Source of the DNA: Phycisphaerales bacterium
GTDB lineage: Bacteria; Planctomycetota; Phycisphaerae; Phycisphaerales; UBA1924
Reading direction: 5' to 3'
Assembly: GCA_029260455.1 (NCBI GenBank)
Contig: JAJDDF010000008.1
Coordinates: 1 to 64,000 of the forward strand
Length of the DNA stretch: 64,000 bases
Below, in pieces: positions 41,486-49,985 of this stretch (its first letter is position 1; each line of letters opens with the position of its first letter). The notes under the pieces were generated by a model. That model did no database searches, had not been told where the DNA came from, and saw only the letters and a program-made list of their open reading frames with translations. The translations under genes were made by a program, and so were the position numbers.

Positions 41486-42316
41486 ATGGGAAGACTTGCC
41501 CCTCAACACGGAACGTGGCACACAGCGTGCGGTCGAAGCCATCTGCTGCTGGCTGCTGGACTTCTCGCCAGTGCAATCGCGTTATCACCCGGAGCGTGGG
41601 CCAACAGCGGGATAACCTCGGTCACAGAATCATCCGCGATCACAACTGAGTCCACATCGCGGATCCGTCGATGCGACGCCTGCCATGACATCGAAACCGA
41701 GATATCCCACCCGGTAGGGGTCATTCCCTCCATGCAGGTTCCTGCTCAACTCCCTCTTGAGAGGGGACGCATTACCTGCTTCACCTGCCATCTCGAAGCC
41801 AGTGCCGCCCAGCATGAGCAGGCCCGGGCCAACCACGACCCACTTCTTCGCCTCTCAGGAGATGCCTCGCAACTCTGTGCTGCGTGTCACAATGGGTATG
41901 TATCTGGGGCGACATCACCGCACGCAAACACTCCTACGCAGGCCCATCCGAAGCCAAACGCGCGGAAAGATGATCGAGCGGCACCCGAAACCTTCCTGTC
42001 TGTTGATGAAGAGTCGCGAACTTGCATGACCTGCCACGATGGTTCGATCGCGTCCGATGTTGTCCATTTGCGACTTACGCCAACAGGGCCTGATGCCAGT
42101 CAGGACCATCCCGTCGGTGTGGCAATGCGAGGTTCATCGATCAGACGCCTCGGTTTCGGAGAACTTGCGAATCCCGACGCACTTGACCATCGCATCCGCT
42201 TGTTCGATGGAACGGTTGGCTGTGGCTCCTGCCACAATCTCTACTCTCGGCTTGAGAATCACCTTGTCATCACGAACATAAAAAGCAAGCTCTGCCTGAG
42301 TTGTCATCTCTTCTGA
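41486..42316 (+). CDS. Hexahaem cytochrome c
   Basis: A 276-residue secreted cytochrome; GGAGG precedes the ATG. A long signal peptide ends GAWA near residue 39. It has six CXXCH sites: CDACH, CFTCH, CAACH, CMTCHDGS, CGSCH and CLSCH. The C-terminal third (CMTCHDG, a DHPVG segment, then NIKSKLCLSCH) mirrors the tetrahaem and dodecahaem proteins, so these genes share a common cytochrome ancestor. It is divergent from the tetrahaem gene at 40569 and upstream of an unknown protein and a CcmC-like gene. It likely belongs to the same electron-transfer network. Confidence 0.9.
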   Translation: MGRLAPQHGTWHTACGRSHLLLAAGLLASAIALSPGAWANSGITSVTESSAITTESTSRIRRCDACHDIETEISHPVGVIPSMQVPAQLPLERGRITCFTCHLEASAAQHEQARANHDPLLRLSGDASQLCAACHNGYVSGATSPHANTPTQAHPKPNARKDDRAAPETFLSVDEESRTCMTCHDGSIASDVVHLRLTPTGPDASQDHPVGVAMRGSSIRRLGFGELANPDALDHRIRLFDGTVGCGSCHNLYSRLENHLVITNIKSKLCLSCHLF

Positions 42317-42368
42317 CTGTTCGCTCACGCATATTTTCGCCTTTGTGAGAGGGCGATACGCCGGCGTG

Positions 42369-42382
42369 TCTCAGAATTGAGA
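42369..42382. promoter_or_regulatory. Near-palindrome TCTC-N6-GAGA, possible activator site
   Basis: TCTCAGAATTGAGA, followed by AATGC. It closely resembles the site at 31271-31284 and lies about 110 bases before the gene at 42492. Confidence 0.35.
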
Positions 42383-42491
42383 AATGCTGCGCGCCCGGCC
42401 CCACCGACTGCCTCACTTCTGCAACACGCTTCGGCATCTCTATTGCAGACACTATTGGTAACCAGCGGACATACCCTGGGATGGAGGTCCG

Positions 42492-43532
42492 ATGTCTCTT
42501 CACGCTCTAGTACTGTGTACAGCAACGTGCCTCGGCATAGCGATGCCAGTGTCGGCCCAGACGACAGCGGCCATGCCAACTCCAACGCACGCCATGGGCA
42601 CCCTTGCCATTCAGGCGACTCAGGGCACATCCGGTGGACCATCTGCGCAAGGCGATGCCATTGAAGTGCATCTCTTTCAGGACAATCAGGTCGCAGTCCG
42701 ACTTGACGGCAATCTTGACGACAACAACATGGCAATGTTCACCAACGTGCCTCTCGATCAACCCCTTCGACCCATCGTTCGCATCATGCACGCGGGCGTT
42801 ACCTATCAGGAAACCGGTCCGCTACTGAGTGCTTCAAAACCAAATGCATCGATGAATGTGCTCATCTATGAGACTCGTCTTGATCAACCGCAGTGGGACA
42901 TTGTGTCGCGTCGGGTGATCGTCACGCAAGCAGAACATGAACTCGTTATCGCCGAGTTGCTCATCGTCGAGAACCACGCCGACTACACCTGGCTTGGTGG
43001 AACCCTTGATGATCGGGATCAGCGAACAAGCGTCACGGTGTCACTGCCGCGGAACGCGCACACCGTCACACTTGATGCCGGTTTTCATGGGTGGTGCTGC
43101 ACGAAATACAAAGATGCCCTGCTTGAGGTGCAGATGCCGCTCATGCCCGGGCGTGCAACCTTTCGCTACTCCTATCGACTGCCGGTCGCAAACGGCACTG
43201 CGGAGGTCCTTGTCTCTGGACCAGTGCCAACGAATACTTTGTCTGTGTTCATCCCAGACACGGGTCTCGTGATGCACCCCACTGATATCGTTCCCGCGGG
43301 GATGCAGGTAGGCGATGCTGGCCCGATGCGGGTCTTTCAGCGCGAAAGTCAGCCCGCGTTTTCACGCTCGGGTGTTGTTGTAGCCGGTCTCATCTCCGAG
43401 ATGCCTTTGATGACTCCTGCGCATGACCAGAATCTCACTTCGCGCATCCTGGGAAGTGTTGCGCTCGCAGTCGGGATCGGCGTCGTGTTGTATGTGCTCT
43501 TCGCGCGAAAACCAAAAATGAAACGCACCTGA
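42492..43532 (+). CDS. Anchored periplasmic protein of unknown function
   Basis: A 346-residue protein; GGAGG precedes the ATG. It has a signal peptide (about residues 1-22), a mature part of about 280 residues that looks all-beta (alternating hydrophobic strands, a transthyretin-like opening, and a CC pair in GFHGWCCTKY), then a C-terminal membrane helix at about 317-337 and a short basic tail. No family is recognised and no haem motif is present. It stops one base before the CcmC-like gene, suggesting a role in cytochrome maturation or haem delivery for the multihaem proteins nearby (inference). Confidence 0.72.
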   Translation: MSLHALVLCTATCLGIAMPVSAQTTAAMPTPTHAMGTLAIQATQGTSGGPSAQGDAIEVHLFQDNQVAVRLDGNLDDNNMAMFTNVPLDQPLRPIVRIMHAGVTYQETGPLLSASKPNASMNVLIYETRLDQPQWDIVSRRVIVTQAEHELVIAELLIVENHADYTWLGGTLDDRDQRTSVTVSLPRNAHTVTLDAGFHGWCCTKYKDALLEVQMPLMPGRATFRYSYRLPVANGTAEVLVSGPVPTNTLSVFIPDTGLVMHPTDIVPAGMQVGDAGPMRVFQRESQPAFSRSGVVVAGLISEMPLMTPAHDQNLTSRILGSVALAVGIGVVLYVLFARKPKMKRT

Positions 43533-43533
43533 G

Positions 43534-44187
43534 ATGCGACTGCTGCTTCGGATCACCCTGTCACCTTTTTACTCACTTGCAATCGCGCTAAGTCTTGCGG
43601 GCTCCCTCTATGCAGTTTTTTATTATGTCCCAGTCGACCATGAAACAGGATCGATTCCGAATATTCTTTATCTTCACCTCCCCGCAGCCTTCTGCACATT
43701 CCTTGCTGCTGGTATCGTTGCCGCCTCAGGAACTGCCTATTTGTGGCACCGCACGACCCGGTGGGATGCGCTCGCTGGCGCGGCGGGCTATGTCACCGTC
43801 CTGTGCTGCTCAATCGTGCTCATCACGGGGATGATTTGGGGACGTGACGCGTGGGGCGTGTGGTGGACATGGAGCGCCAGCCTGACATTCAGTTTCATTT
43901 TGTGGGTGCTCTATGTTGTTTACATCGTTCTTCGCCGAGTCATTCACACACAAGATCGTCGTGCCATGGTCTGCGCAGTGTATGGCATCATCGCGGCGCT
44001 TGATGTTCCTCTTGTATACCTGTCGGTGCAGCTCATCCCGGATATCCACCCGCGCTCGATCGGCTTGCAACCTTCTATGCGCTACACATTGGTGCTGTGT
44101 ACCCTGACTGCATCTCTCGTGACAATTGGTCTGATCGCCATCAAGATGCGCAAGCCGTTCATTGAAAAAACATCATCCTCACAGTGA
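43534..44187 (+). CDS. CcmC/CcsA-like haem-handling membrane protein with altered WWD motif
   Basis: A 217-residue protein with six hydrophobic segments, the size and topology of CcmC, which presents haem for cytochrome c maturation. The first periplasmic region has the family's LYLHLPAAF with its His. The tryptophan motif is present (WGVWWTWSASLT), but the usual Asp-Pro/Ala-Arg after the last Trp is replaced by Ser-Ala-Ser. The later LDVPLVYLSV segment is also conserved, though no His follows in the usual place. The changes suggest a specialised or degenerate haem handler. It is paired with the unknown anchored protein upstream. Confidence 0.82.
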   Translation: MRLLLRITLSPFYSLAIALSLAGSLYAVFYYVPVDHETGSIPNILYLHLPAAFCTFLAAGIVAASGTAYLWHRTTRWDALAGAAGYVTVLCCSIVLITGMIWGRDAWGVWWTWSASLTFSFILWVLYVVYIVLRRVIHTQDRRAMVCAVYGIIAALDVPLVYLSVQLIPDIHPRSIGLQPSMRYTLVLCTLTASLVTIGLIAIKMRKPFIEKTSSSQ

Positions 44188-44197
44188 AGCACACGAG

Positions 44198-44210
44198 GCT
44201 TTCAGAAAGC
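44198..44210. repeat. Short perfect palindrome between convergent genes
   Basis: GCTTTC-A-GAAAGC lies in the 48-base gap between the CcmC-like gene and mobA. The one-base loop and lack of a T run make it a poor terminator. Confidence 0.25.
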
Positions 44211-44235
44211 GCTATTCACAAACTGTGACAGCCAA

Positions 44236-44811
44236 TCACAAATCCGCAGGTCGGTTTACATTCATCGCACAATGCGGCTCGATTACCACCTCAATGCGAT
44301 GGGCTTCCGAGATCGCGTTTCGCAACGGAAGTTTTCTCTCTCCGATCAGGCGTTGCAATTGAGAGATGCACGCCGGGCGGTAGATTCCGATCGTGGGATG
44401 CAATGTGTTCGTGCGCGCTATGACCGCCCACGCGCCCGGGTGGGTTGTTGCAGCATCAACGATTGTTCGAACCGTACTCGCGTCGATTGCTGGAAGATCG
44501 CCCGCAAGCACAAAGACATCCTGCTGCGCATATTCAAGGGCTGCAAGCACGCCGCCCATCGGCCCGACCCCAGGATAAGGATCATCAATCACGAAATCTG
44601 CGCGCAATGCGACATCTGGATTGCAGGCGCCAACTACCGCGACCGGCACACGCAGCGCATCGCGCAGCGCCTTGATGGACTGATCCACGAGTAGTGCATT
44701 GCCATCGTTGATAGGTTCGAGCAGTTTGTCGCGTCCAAACCGCGTGCTGCGCCCGCCGACAAGCACAACCGGCAACGGTGCAACAGACGAACTGTCTGGG
44801 CAATCAGGCAT
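44236..44811 (-). CDS. mobA: Molybdenum cofactor guanylyltransferase
   Basis: A 191-residue enzyme adding GMP to molybdopterin to form the guanine dinucleotide cofactor used by NarG-type enzymes. The nucleotide-binding loop LVGGRSTRFGRDK lies near residues 17-29, and the Mg-binding LAGDLPAID motif near 105-113. The first Gly-Gly loop is shorter than LAGGxSxRMG in E. coli. The ATG at 44811 sits six bases after GAGGAG; an ATG 16 codons upstream overlaps moeA. It is the last gene of the act-moa-moe-mob run and supplies cofactor to the divergent nar operon. Confidence 0.92.
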   Translation of the reverse strand: MPDCPDSSSVAPLPVVLVGGRSTRFGRDKLLEPINDGNALLVDQSIKALRDALRVPVAVVGACNPDVALRADFVIDDPYPGVGPMGGVLAALEYAQQDVFVLAGDLPAIDASTVRTIVDAATTHPGAWAVIARTNTLHPTIGIYRPACISQLQRLIGERKLPLRNAISEAHRIEVVIEPHCAMNVNRPADL

Positions 44812-44821
44812 TGAAGGCTCC

Positions 44822-46024
44822 TCAGATCGACCAGTCGAAATATGGCCAGGGCCCATCACCTGATGCGCCCGGCGGAATCTCTACGAATCCGTCACTCGTT
44901 GCACTGGATGGAATGTCCGCTGAGCCGCGCGACGAGAGAAGTTCACCCTGTCCTGAGCCGGTTCGGCGAACAAGGCGATACCACCACATGTCAATCTTCT
45001 TTTCATCAGGATTCGTCAGGCGCAGAAGTGTCGGCGGTGGAAGTTGACGCAATCCGGCGCGGCGCGCAAGAGCTGGAAAGACGAGCCGGCGAGCCGTCAC
45101 CAGCACCGAAAGTGGATTACCCGGAAGTCCAAGAATTGGCGTGCCGTCATCGGTCATCGCACCCAGCGCAGGCCGCCCCGGGCGCTGCGGGAGTCTGTGA
45201 AAGACAACCCGCGCACCGAGCTTCTCAACAACCGCGGGCACATGGTCATGATCGCCCATCGAGACGCCACCGGTAAATACGAGCGCATCACATTTTTTCA
45301 ACATGCACCGCCCCGCATCTTCAATCGCCCTCGCATCATCGGGGATCCGCACCGAGTCGATGAGATCAAGAAAAGCATATGAACCGAACATGGTGCGAAG
45401 TGCCAGCGAATGTGCGTCGCGCAGTTGCCATTGTGTCGGCGCTTGATCAGGCGCCAGCACCTCATTGCCCGTAATCACAATCCCAACCCGGACGCGCCGA
45501 AAGACCATCGGATGATCAACGCCAAATGTTGCAAGTGCTCCTGCAAGTGCTGGAGTCACGCACGAGGCCTCGTGCGCCACCAGTGCGCCCTTGCTCATAT
45601 TTTCACCGCACCGGCGGATATTCATGCCTGCTTTGATTGATTGCACAGCTTCTGCATCGATGGTGATCTGACCGGGCGATTCTATCACATCTTCACGCCT
45701 GATGACAACATCGGCGCCCTCGGGCACCGGTGCGCCAGTAACAATCGTCAGCGCTGCGCCATGTGGCATCGCAGGCGGCGCTGTGCCTATCGCAACTTCG
45801 CCAGCAACGGCAAGTGACCCTGCCGCGACATCACCAAGCCGCAGTGCGTATCCGTCCATCGCGCTGACATCACAGGCGGGGCTTGGCCGATCTGTGCGCA
45901 CGGCCTGCGCCAAGATGCGCCCCCCGGCGCAGTCCAACTCAATGCGTTCGTGCGGAACCTGTGTGATGTCCTTGAGAAGCGCCGCAAGTGCATTGTCGAT
46001 GTGTGTCAGTGCGCCTGGTTTCAC
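44822..46024 (-). CDS. moeA: Molybdopterin molybdenumtransferase
   Basis: A 400-residue MoeA. It inserts molybdate into adenylylated molybdopterin. Motifs seen are PACDVSAMDGYAL near 49-61 (the conserved S-A-M-D-G-Y core), PEGADVV, GNEVLAP in the central domain, FTGGVSMGDHD and GLPGNPLS in the nucleotide-like domain. The GTG start overlaps the preceding stop by four bases (GTGA). The protein is of full length with a C-terminal domain ending in Gly/Ser-rich residues. It acts with MoaA and MobA of this operon. Confidence 0.95.
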   Translation of the reverse strand: MKPGALTHIDNALAALLKDITQVPHERIELDCAGGRILAQAVRTDRPSPACDVSAMDGYALRLGDVAAGSLAVAGEVAIGTAPPAMPHGAALTIVTGAPVPEGADVVIRREDVIESPGQITIDAEAVQSIKAGMNIRRCGENMSKGALVAHEASCVTPALAGALATFGVDHPMVFRRVRVGIVITGNEVLAPDQAPTQWQLRDAHSLALRTMFGSYAFLDLIDSVRIPDDARAIEDAGRCMLKKCDALVFTGGVSMGDHDHVPAVVEKLGARVVFHRLPQRPGRPALGAMTDDGTPILGLPGNPLSVLVTARRLVFPALARRAGLRQLPPPTLLRLTNPDEKKIDMWWYRLVRRTGSGQGELLSSRGSADIPSSATSDGFVEIPPGASGDGPWPYFDWSI

Positions 46025-46362
46025 GCGTCCTCTTGGTCACGTTCTATTTGTTGGCGAGCCCATTGCCATGAGGCCACCGTTCGGGGAAACCCGACGGTAT
46101 TCATCGCGAGCATCACCGTTTGTTCGATTTCTTCATGTGTCGCACCGTGATGAAGCGCACGCCGCACATGGCTGCGCAGTGCCGATTCAAGACCCGCGCC
46201 GATACAGATTCCCATTTTGATTAGCGCGCACGTCTTGGCATCAAGCGGCCCGATCTGATCAACCGCCGCACCGACGGACTCATGGGCAGCGCCGAGTTCG
46301 GGGAACCGCTCGATGAATGCCTTGAATGTCGCCGGTGCCCGGAGTTCGCTTTCCTGTGTCAT
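46021..46362 (-). CDS. Carboxymuconolactone decarboxylase (AhpD-like) family protein without Cys
   Basis: A 113-residue all-helical protein of the CMD family, with the characteristic DAKTCALIKMGICIGAG and SHVRRALHHGAT segments. In AhpD the second segment begins with a CXXC that reduces peroxiredoxins; here it reads GLESALRSH, so peroxidase-reductase chemistry is unlikely, though one Cys remains in each preceding turn. It lies between moaA and moeA with 3- and 4-base junctions, so it is certainly co-translated. The link with molybdenum cofactor synthesis is unexplained. Confidence 0.85.
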   Translation of the reverse strand: MTQESELRAPATFKAFIERFPELGAAHESVGAAVDQIGPLDAKTCALIKMGICIGAGLESALRSHVRRALHHGATHEEIEQTVMLAMNTVGFPRTVASWQWARQQIERDQEDA

Positions 46363-46365
46363 ACA

Positions 46366-47406
46366 TCAACCTCCAATGACTGTCATTGTGACGAATCCCT
46401 GGGCGGGATGCTCGGAGGCTTTTCTTGCGAGCCCCTCACTGAGGATTGTGTCAAAGAGTTCCGCATCAAATCGCGGTCTCAGGGCAGCAAGCAACGAGCC
46501 CGAGGGTCGATCCATGAGGCACGGGTACAGTGAGCCGTCCGAGGTGATACGGACTCGGTTGCACGCGGAACAGAAGTTGCAGCTCATCGGCGTAATAAAT
46601 CCGATCGTGACCGAGCGTCCATCATCGAGCACAGCGCGGAAGTTTTCTGCGGAATCTGAGCCGCGCGGCAGCGGCTCCCACGACGTTACGATCTCATCCA
46701 ACCGAGCGCGCACTTCGCTTGCAGGTACATATCTTTCTGCCCATTGCGATGCAAGTGGCCCCATGGGCATGAGTTCGATAAAGCGAATAGCCGCATCACA
46801 CTCGGAGGCATAGCGCACGAGCCCGGGAATCTGCTCCTCATTCTCGCCGCGCAACACAACAGTGTTGAGTTTGATCGGCGTCAGGTTCGCATCATGGGCA
46901 GCCTCGATCCCCGCAAGCACGCACTTTAACCCATCGATGCCCGTCATTCGAGCGAACTGCGCCGAATCAAGTGAATCAAGACTGAGGTTGACGCGCATGA
47001 GCCCTGCATCCGCATAGGCCCGGGCGCGAGTAGCAAGTGACAGACCATTGGTCGTCATCGCGAGATCATCGATGCCGTCAATTCGTGCAAGGCGCGTGAT
47101 GATGTTTTCCAAGTCGCCGCGCGCCGTCGGATCACCGCCGGTCAGCCGCACCTTGCGCAGGCCGTGATCCTGCACGAGATGTCGAACGATGTTTTCTAGT
47201 TCAATCGGAGTCAACAGATCGTCTGCGGTGTTGTGATGAAAATCAGGCCTGCAATAGACACATCGCATATGGCATGCAGATGTGAGTGACAGTCGAAGGT
47301 ATTGAATGGTGCGCTTATGGGAATCAATCAGCGTCTGCGCACGAGCGGGCCTGTGCCCGGAGGCAGGCAAAGACAAATGCGACATTGGAGGAACACCATT
47401 ACACAT
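46366..47406 (-). CDS. moaA: GTP 3',8-cyclase
   Basis: A radical SAM enzyme catalysing the first step of molybdopterin synthesis. The SAM-binding cluster is CHMRCVYC (Cys45, Cys49, Cys52 in this numbering), and the C-terminal GTP-binding cluster is NFCSACNRVR with a later Cys in LYPCL. The GTP-contacting GGDPTARGDL and the SAM-side LRLSLTSAC are also visible. The ATG at 47406 overlaps the actF stop; a GTG seven codons earlier and an ATG seven codons later are alternatives. MoaC and MoaE/D are not in the window. Confidence 0.95.
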   Translation of the reverse strand: MCNGVPPMSHLSLPASGHRPARAQTLIDSHKRTIQYLRLSLTSACHMRCVYCRPDFHHNTADDLLTPIELENIVRHLVQDHGLRKVRLTGGDPTARGDLENIITRLARIDGIDDLAMTTNGLSLATRARAYADAGLMRVNLSLDSLDSAQFARMTGIDGLKCVLAGIEAAHDANLTPIKLNTVVLRGENEEQIPGLVRYASECDAAIRFIELMPMGPLASQWAERYVPASEVRARLDEIVTSWEPLPRGSDSAENFRAVLDDGRSVTIGFITPMSCNFCSACNRVRITSDGSLYPCLMDRPSGSLLAALRPRFDAELFDTILSEGLARKASEHPAQGFVTMTVIGG

Positions 47407-48700
47407 TCTCAAAGGCGATCGATTCACCCAGACGGGGATCCTGAGTCGGTATTAGTGCACAGTCCCGCAGCCGGCGCGCTGTCAACGCCACTGCAACACC
47501 CCCAAGTCCCAGAAGACAGGTGAGATCAAGAATATGTGGGTGGAATCCCAGATCGTTTCCAGACTCTCGCACTGCGTCGAGGAACCCACGATATGTCTCT
47601 GCGCTAGCAAGTAGATCTGCCGGAATGCGCGGCATAACAAGCCAATACATATCAACATAATGCATCATGAGCAGCCAGCCGGCCACCAGCGCGAGAGCGC
47701 CTTTGGCACGCTTGGGATGTCTGGAGATCAAGAGCAGGAACGGCACGCAAAAATGTCCAAAGAGCAACAGCGCACTCACTGCACGCCAGCTGCCGATCTG
47801 GCGCGTGATATACCACCCCGTTTCCTCGGGAATGTTTGCGTACCAAATCAACATGTATTGACTGAAGGCAATGTACGCCCAGAAAACAATCCCAAACCCG
47901 AATAAAATCTTGCCCGCATCCTGATAGTGCTCGCGCGTGACAACGCCCCGCAAGCGTCCAGAGCGCTGAAGAAGCCACACGGTGACGCAAAGTATGCTGA
48001 TAAATCCACATAAACTCGCGGCAAAGAAATACACGCCGTACATCGTGCTGAACCAGTGCGGCTCGAGTGACATCACCCAGTCGACAACCGCCAGAGTCTG
48101 AGTCAATGCGTACAGTGCCATGCAGATGGGCGAGAACTTCTGCATGTGATGCGTGTGCGCGAGATCGCCGCTTGCATCCTGCGCCACGGAATGGCCAAAG
48201 AGCATGCGCGCAGTTGCGCCCCACACCGCGAAGTAGAACACGGCCCGGAGTGTCCAGAAGCCGGGATTAAAGAAAACCCGCTTCTTGGTGAGCACCTCGT
48301 CAAAGTGTTCGGAGCCTGCATCAAAGAGGCTCGCATCCGCCCAGTGATACAGCATTTCTCCCTGGCCCAGCATGACAAGTATCGCAATCGGAGCGAATGC
48401 GATCGCGAGCCATGTGAGATTGGCGGCAATTGCCTCACTGACACGCCGCAGCACGACACTCCACCCGGCGCGGGTCATGTGCTGCACGAGTGTGAACCAC
48501 AGTGCACCAAGGGATATGGTGAGCACGAAGATGAATGCGGTGAGGTAGGAAAACAACAACCGATCCCATGCGCCAAACACAGCGCTGATCAGAATGCTCA
48601 AGACCAATCCAGTAGCGCCGACTATCCCCGCCACGCGGAAAATCCGAGGGGCCAGCGCTCCAAGTGTTTCGCCATCAACTGTAATTCCCCGAACACTCAC
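47399..48700 (-). CDS. actF: Alternative Complex III subunit ActF
   Basis: A 433-residue membrane protein with about ten helices, the second NrfD-type subunit of Alternative Complex III, which oxidises menaquinol and reduces a c-type cytochrome or partner oxidase. The sequence has the family's long N-terminal amphipathic start and HHMQKFS and GWYITRQIG patches. It overlaps actE by four bases at its start and moaA at its end. Unlike most act operons, no oxidase genes follow; molybdenum cofactor genes do. Confidence 0.92.
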   Translation of the reverse strand: MSVRGITVDGETLGALAPRIFRVAGIVGATGLVLSILISAVFGAWDRLLFSYLTAFIFVLTISLGALWFTLVQHMTRAGWSVVLRRVSEAIAANLTWLAIAFAPIAILVMLGQGEMLYHWADASLFDAGSEHFDEVLTKKRVFFNPGFWTLRAVFYFAVWGATARMLFGHSVAQDASGDLAHTHHMQKFSPICMALYALTQTLAVVDWVMSLEPHWFSTMYGVYFFAASLCGFISILCVTVWLLQRSGRLRGVVTREHYQDAGKILFGFGIVFWAYIAFSQYMLIWYANIPEETGWYITRQIGSWRAVSALLLFGHFCVPFLLLISRHPKRAKGALALVAGWLLMMHYVDMYWLVMPRIPADLLASAETYRGFLDAVRESGNDLGFHPHILDLTCLLGLGGVAVALTARRLRDCALIPTQDPRLGESIAFENV

Positions 48701-49392
48701 GGTTGATTTCCCTCGCTTTGGTTGTTCGGTTGTCCAACAGATGGCGCATTCGCACGATTGGCCGTTTCGCGCTGCTGCAGTTCGCGCATATACGCAACGA
48801 TCGCCCAGCGATCGCGAACGCTGATCCGCGACTTGTAGCTCCCCATCGTGCGCACACCGTTGGTGATGGTGTTGAAAAGTTGTCCCACAGGTTGGGCGAT
48901 GATGTCAGCGTCGTGGATGCTCTTGGGCTCGACCCAGGTTGTGCCTTTGCTCCGGGCCGGGTCGCCCATCACGGCAAGTGCCCGTTGATTCACAGGCCCA
49001 TCGCCGTAGCCGATCGGCCCATGGCACGGCGTGCAATAGATGGTGAACTGCTCTTGCCCGCGGGCGAGCAAGTCTGGCGTTTCGCGGGCCTGATCCGGGA
49101 ACATCGTTGCCCATGCGTCGTTTGCGATACCCTGAAAAAAGTGTGTGTCAGCGCGCAACTCACCGCGCGCCACTGTGCCCGAAACGGGTTGGCGCATGGC
49201 GCGGCCGTCGGCGAACAGCGAGTTCGCATGCTGAGCGCGAAACTTGGGCTGGTTGTCCATGTCCTGAATCCAGTGAATCCGGGGCTGCGTTTGGTTCGTC
49301 GAGCGCATGCGCATGATGATCACTGGCGGGATCATCGCGACGATCGCGATGCCAATGAGAACAAACAGAAATGGCCTTGGCAGGGTGTTCAT
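48697..49392 (-). CDS. actE: Alternative Complex III monohaem cytochrome subunit ActE
   Basis: A 231-residue class-I cytochrome c. One N-terminal membrane anchor or signal lies at about residues 7-27. The haem site is CTPCH (Cys120, Cys123, His124), followed by GPIGYGDG; the Met ligand is probably in the GVRTMGSYKSRI motif near residue 193. The order and ATGA overlaps with actD and actF match known Alternative Complex III operons. The Gln/Asn-rich C-terminus is a low-complexity tail. Confidence 0.92.
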   Translation of the reverse strand: MNTLPRPFLFVLIGIAIVAMIPPVIIMRMRSTNQTQPRIHWIQDMDNQPKFRAQHANSLFADGRAMRQPVSGTVARGELRADTHFFQGIANDAWATMFPDQARETPDLLARGQEQFTIYCTPCHGPIGYGDGPVNQRALAVMGDPARSKGTTWVEPKSIHDADIIAQPVGQLFNTITNGVRTMGSYKSRISVRDRWAIVAYMRELQQRETANRANAPSVGQPNNQSEGNQP

Positions 49393-49985
49393 GCTTCCAG
49401 CGCTTCAATCGAGGTCGGGTTCAGTGTTTCAAGCAGCGTGTGCGTAGTTGACCGATCGAAATTCGGATCCCGGGCTTCGATGACCACAAAGAAACGATCA
49501 TCAGTGGCACGTGCAAAGCGTTTGCTCTTGAAGACCGGGTGATACAGACGAGGCAGGCCGTTGAACACAAGCATCAAGGCAACCGCTGCAATTGCGGAGA
49601 ACAGCACCGTGGTCTCAAACATGACCGGAATCCATGCGGGCAGACTCATCATGGGTTTACCGCTGATCATGTATTCGTAGCCGCGCACCATCCCGAAGAA
49701 CCATGCCTTCAAGCTTGACGCATTCGTAAACCATTGCATGAGAAATCCAAGCGTCACGCCCGTCAGGCCGCCAAAAAAGACCAGCACCGGCAGGATTGTC
49801 GGCTTGACGCCCATCGCCTTGTCAAGCCCATGCACCGGGAAGGGCGTGTGGCAATCCCAAAGCTTGTAGCCAGCATCATGCACCGCACATGCAGCGCGCG
49901 TGATCTGCTCGGGCGTCTCAAACTCTGCAAGCAGACCGAACACCTCCCCGGTCGAATCATTGGCATGCTGACCGTGTGCGCTCAT
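49389..49985 (-). CDS. actD: Alternative Complex III subunit ActD (DUF3341)
   Basis: A 198-residue protein. Its soluble N-terminus has the family's [11 protein letters not shown] and [20 protein letters not shown] motifs, followed by two membrane helices (about residues 65-85 and 125-145). ActD has no cofactor and bridges the membrane subunits in known structures. It is coupled by 4-base overlaps to actC and actE. Confidence 0.93.
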   Translation of the reverse strand: MSAHGQHANDSTGEVFGLLAEFETPEQITRAACAVHDAGYKLWDCHTPFPVHGLDKAMGVKPTILPVLVFFGGLTGVTLGFLMQWFTNASSLKAWFFGMVRGYEYMISGKPMMSLPAWIPVMFETTVLFSAIAAVALMLVFNGLPRLYHPVFKSKRFARATDDRFFVVIEARDPNFDRSTTHTLLETLNPTSIEALEA

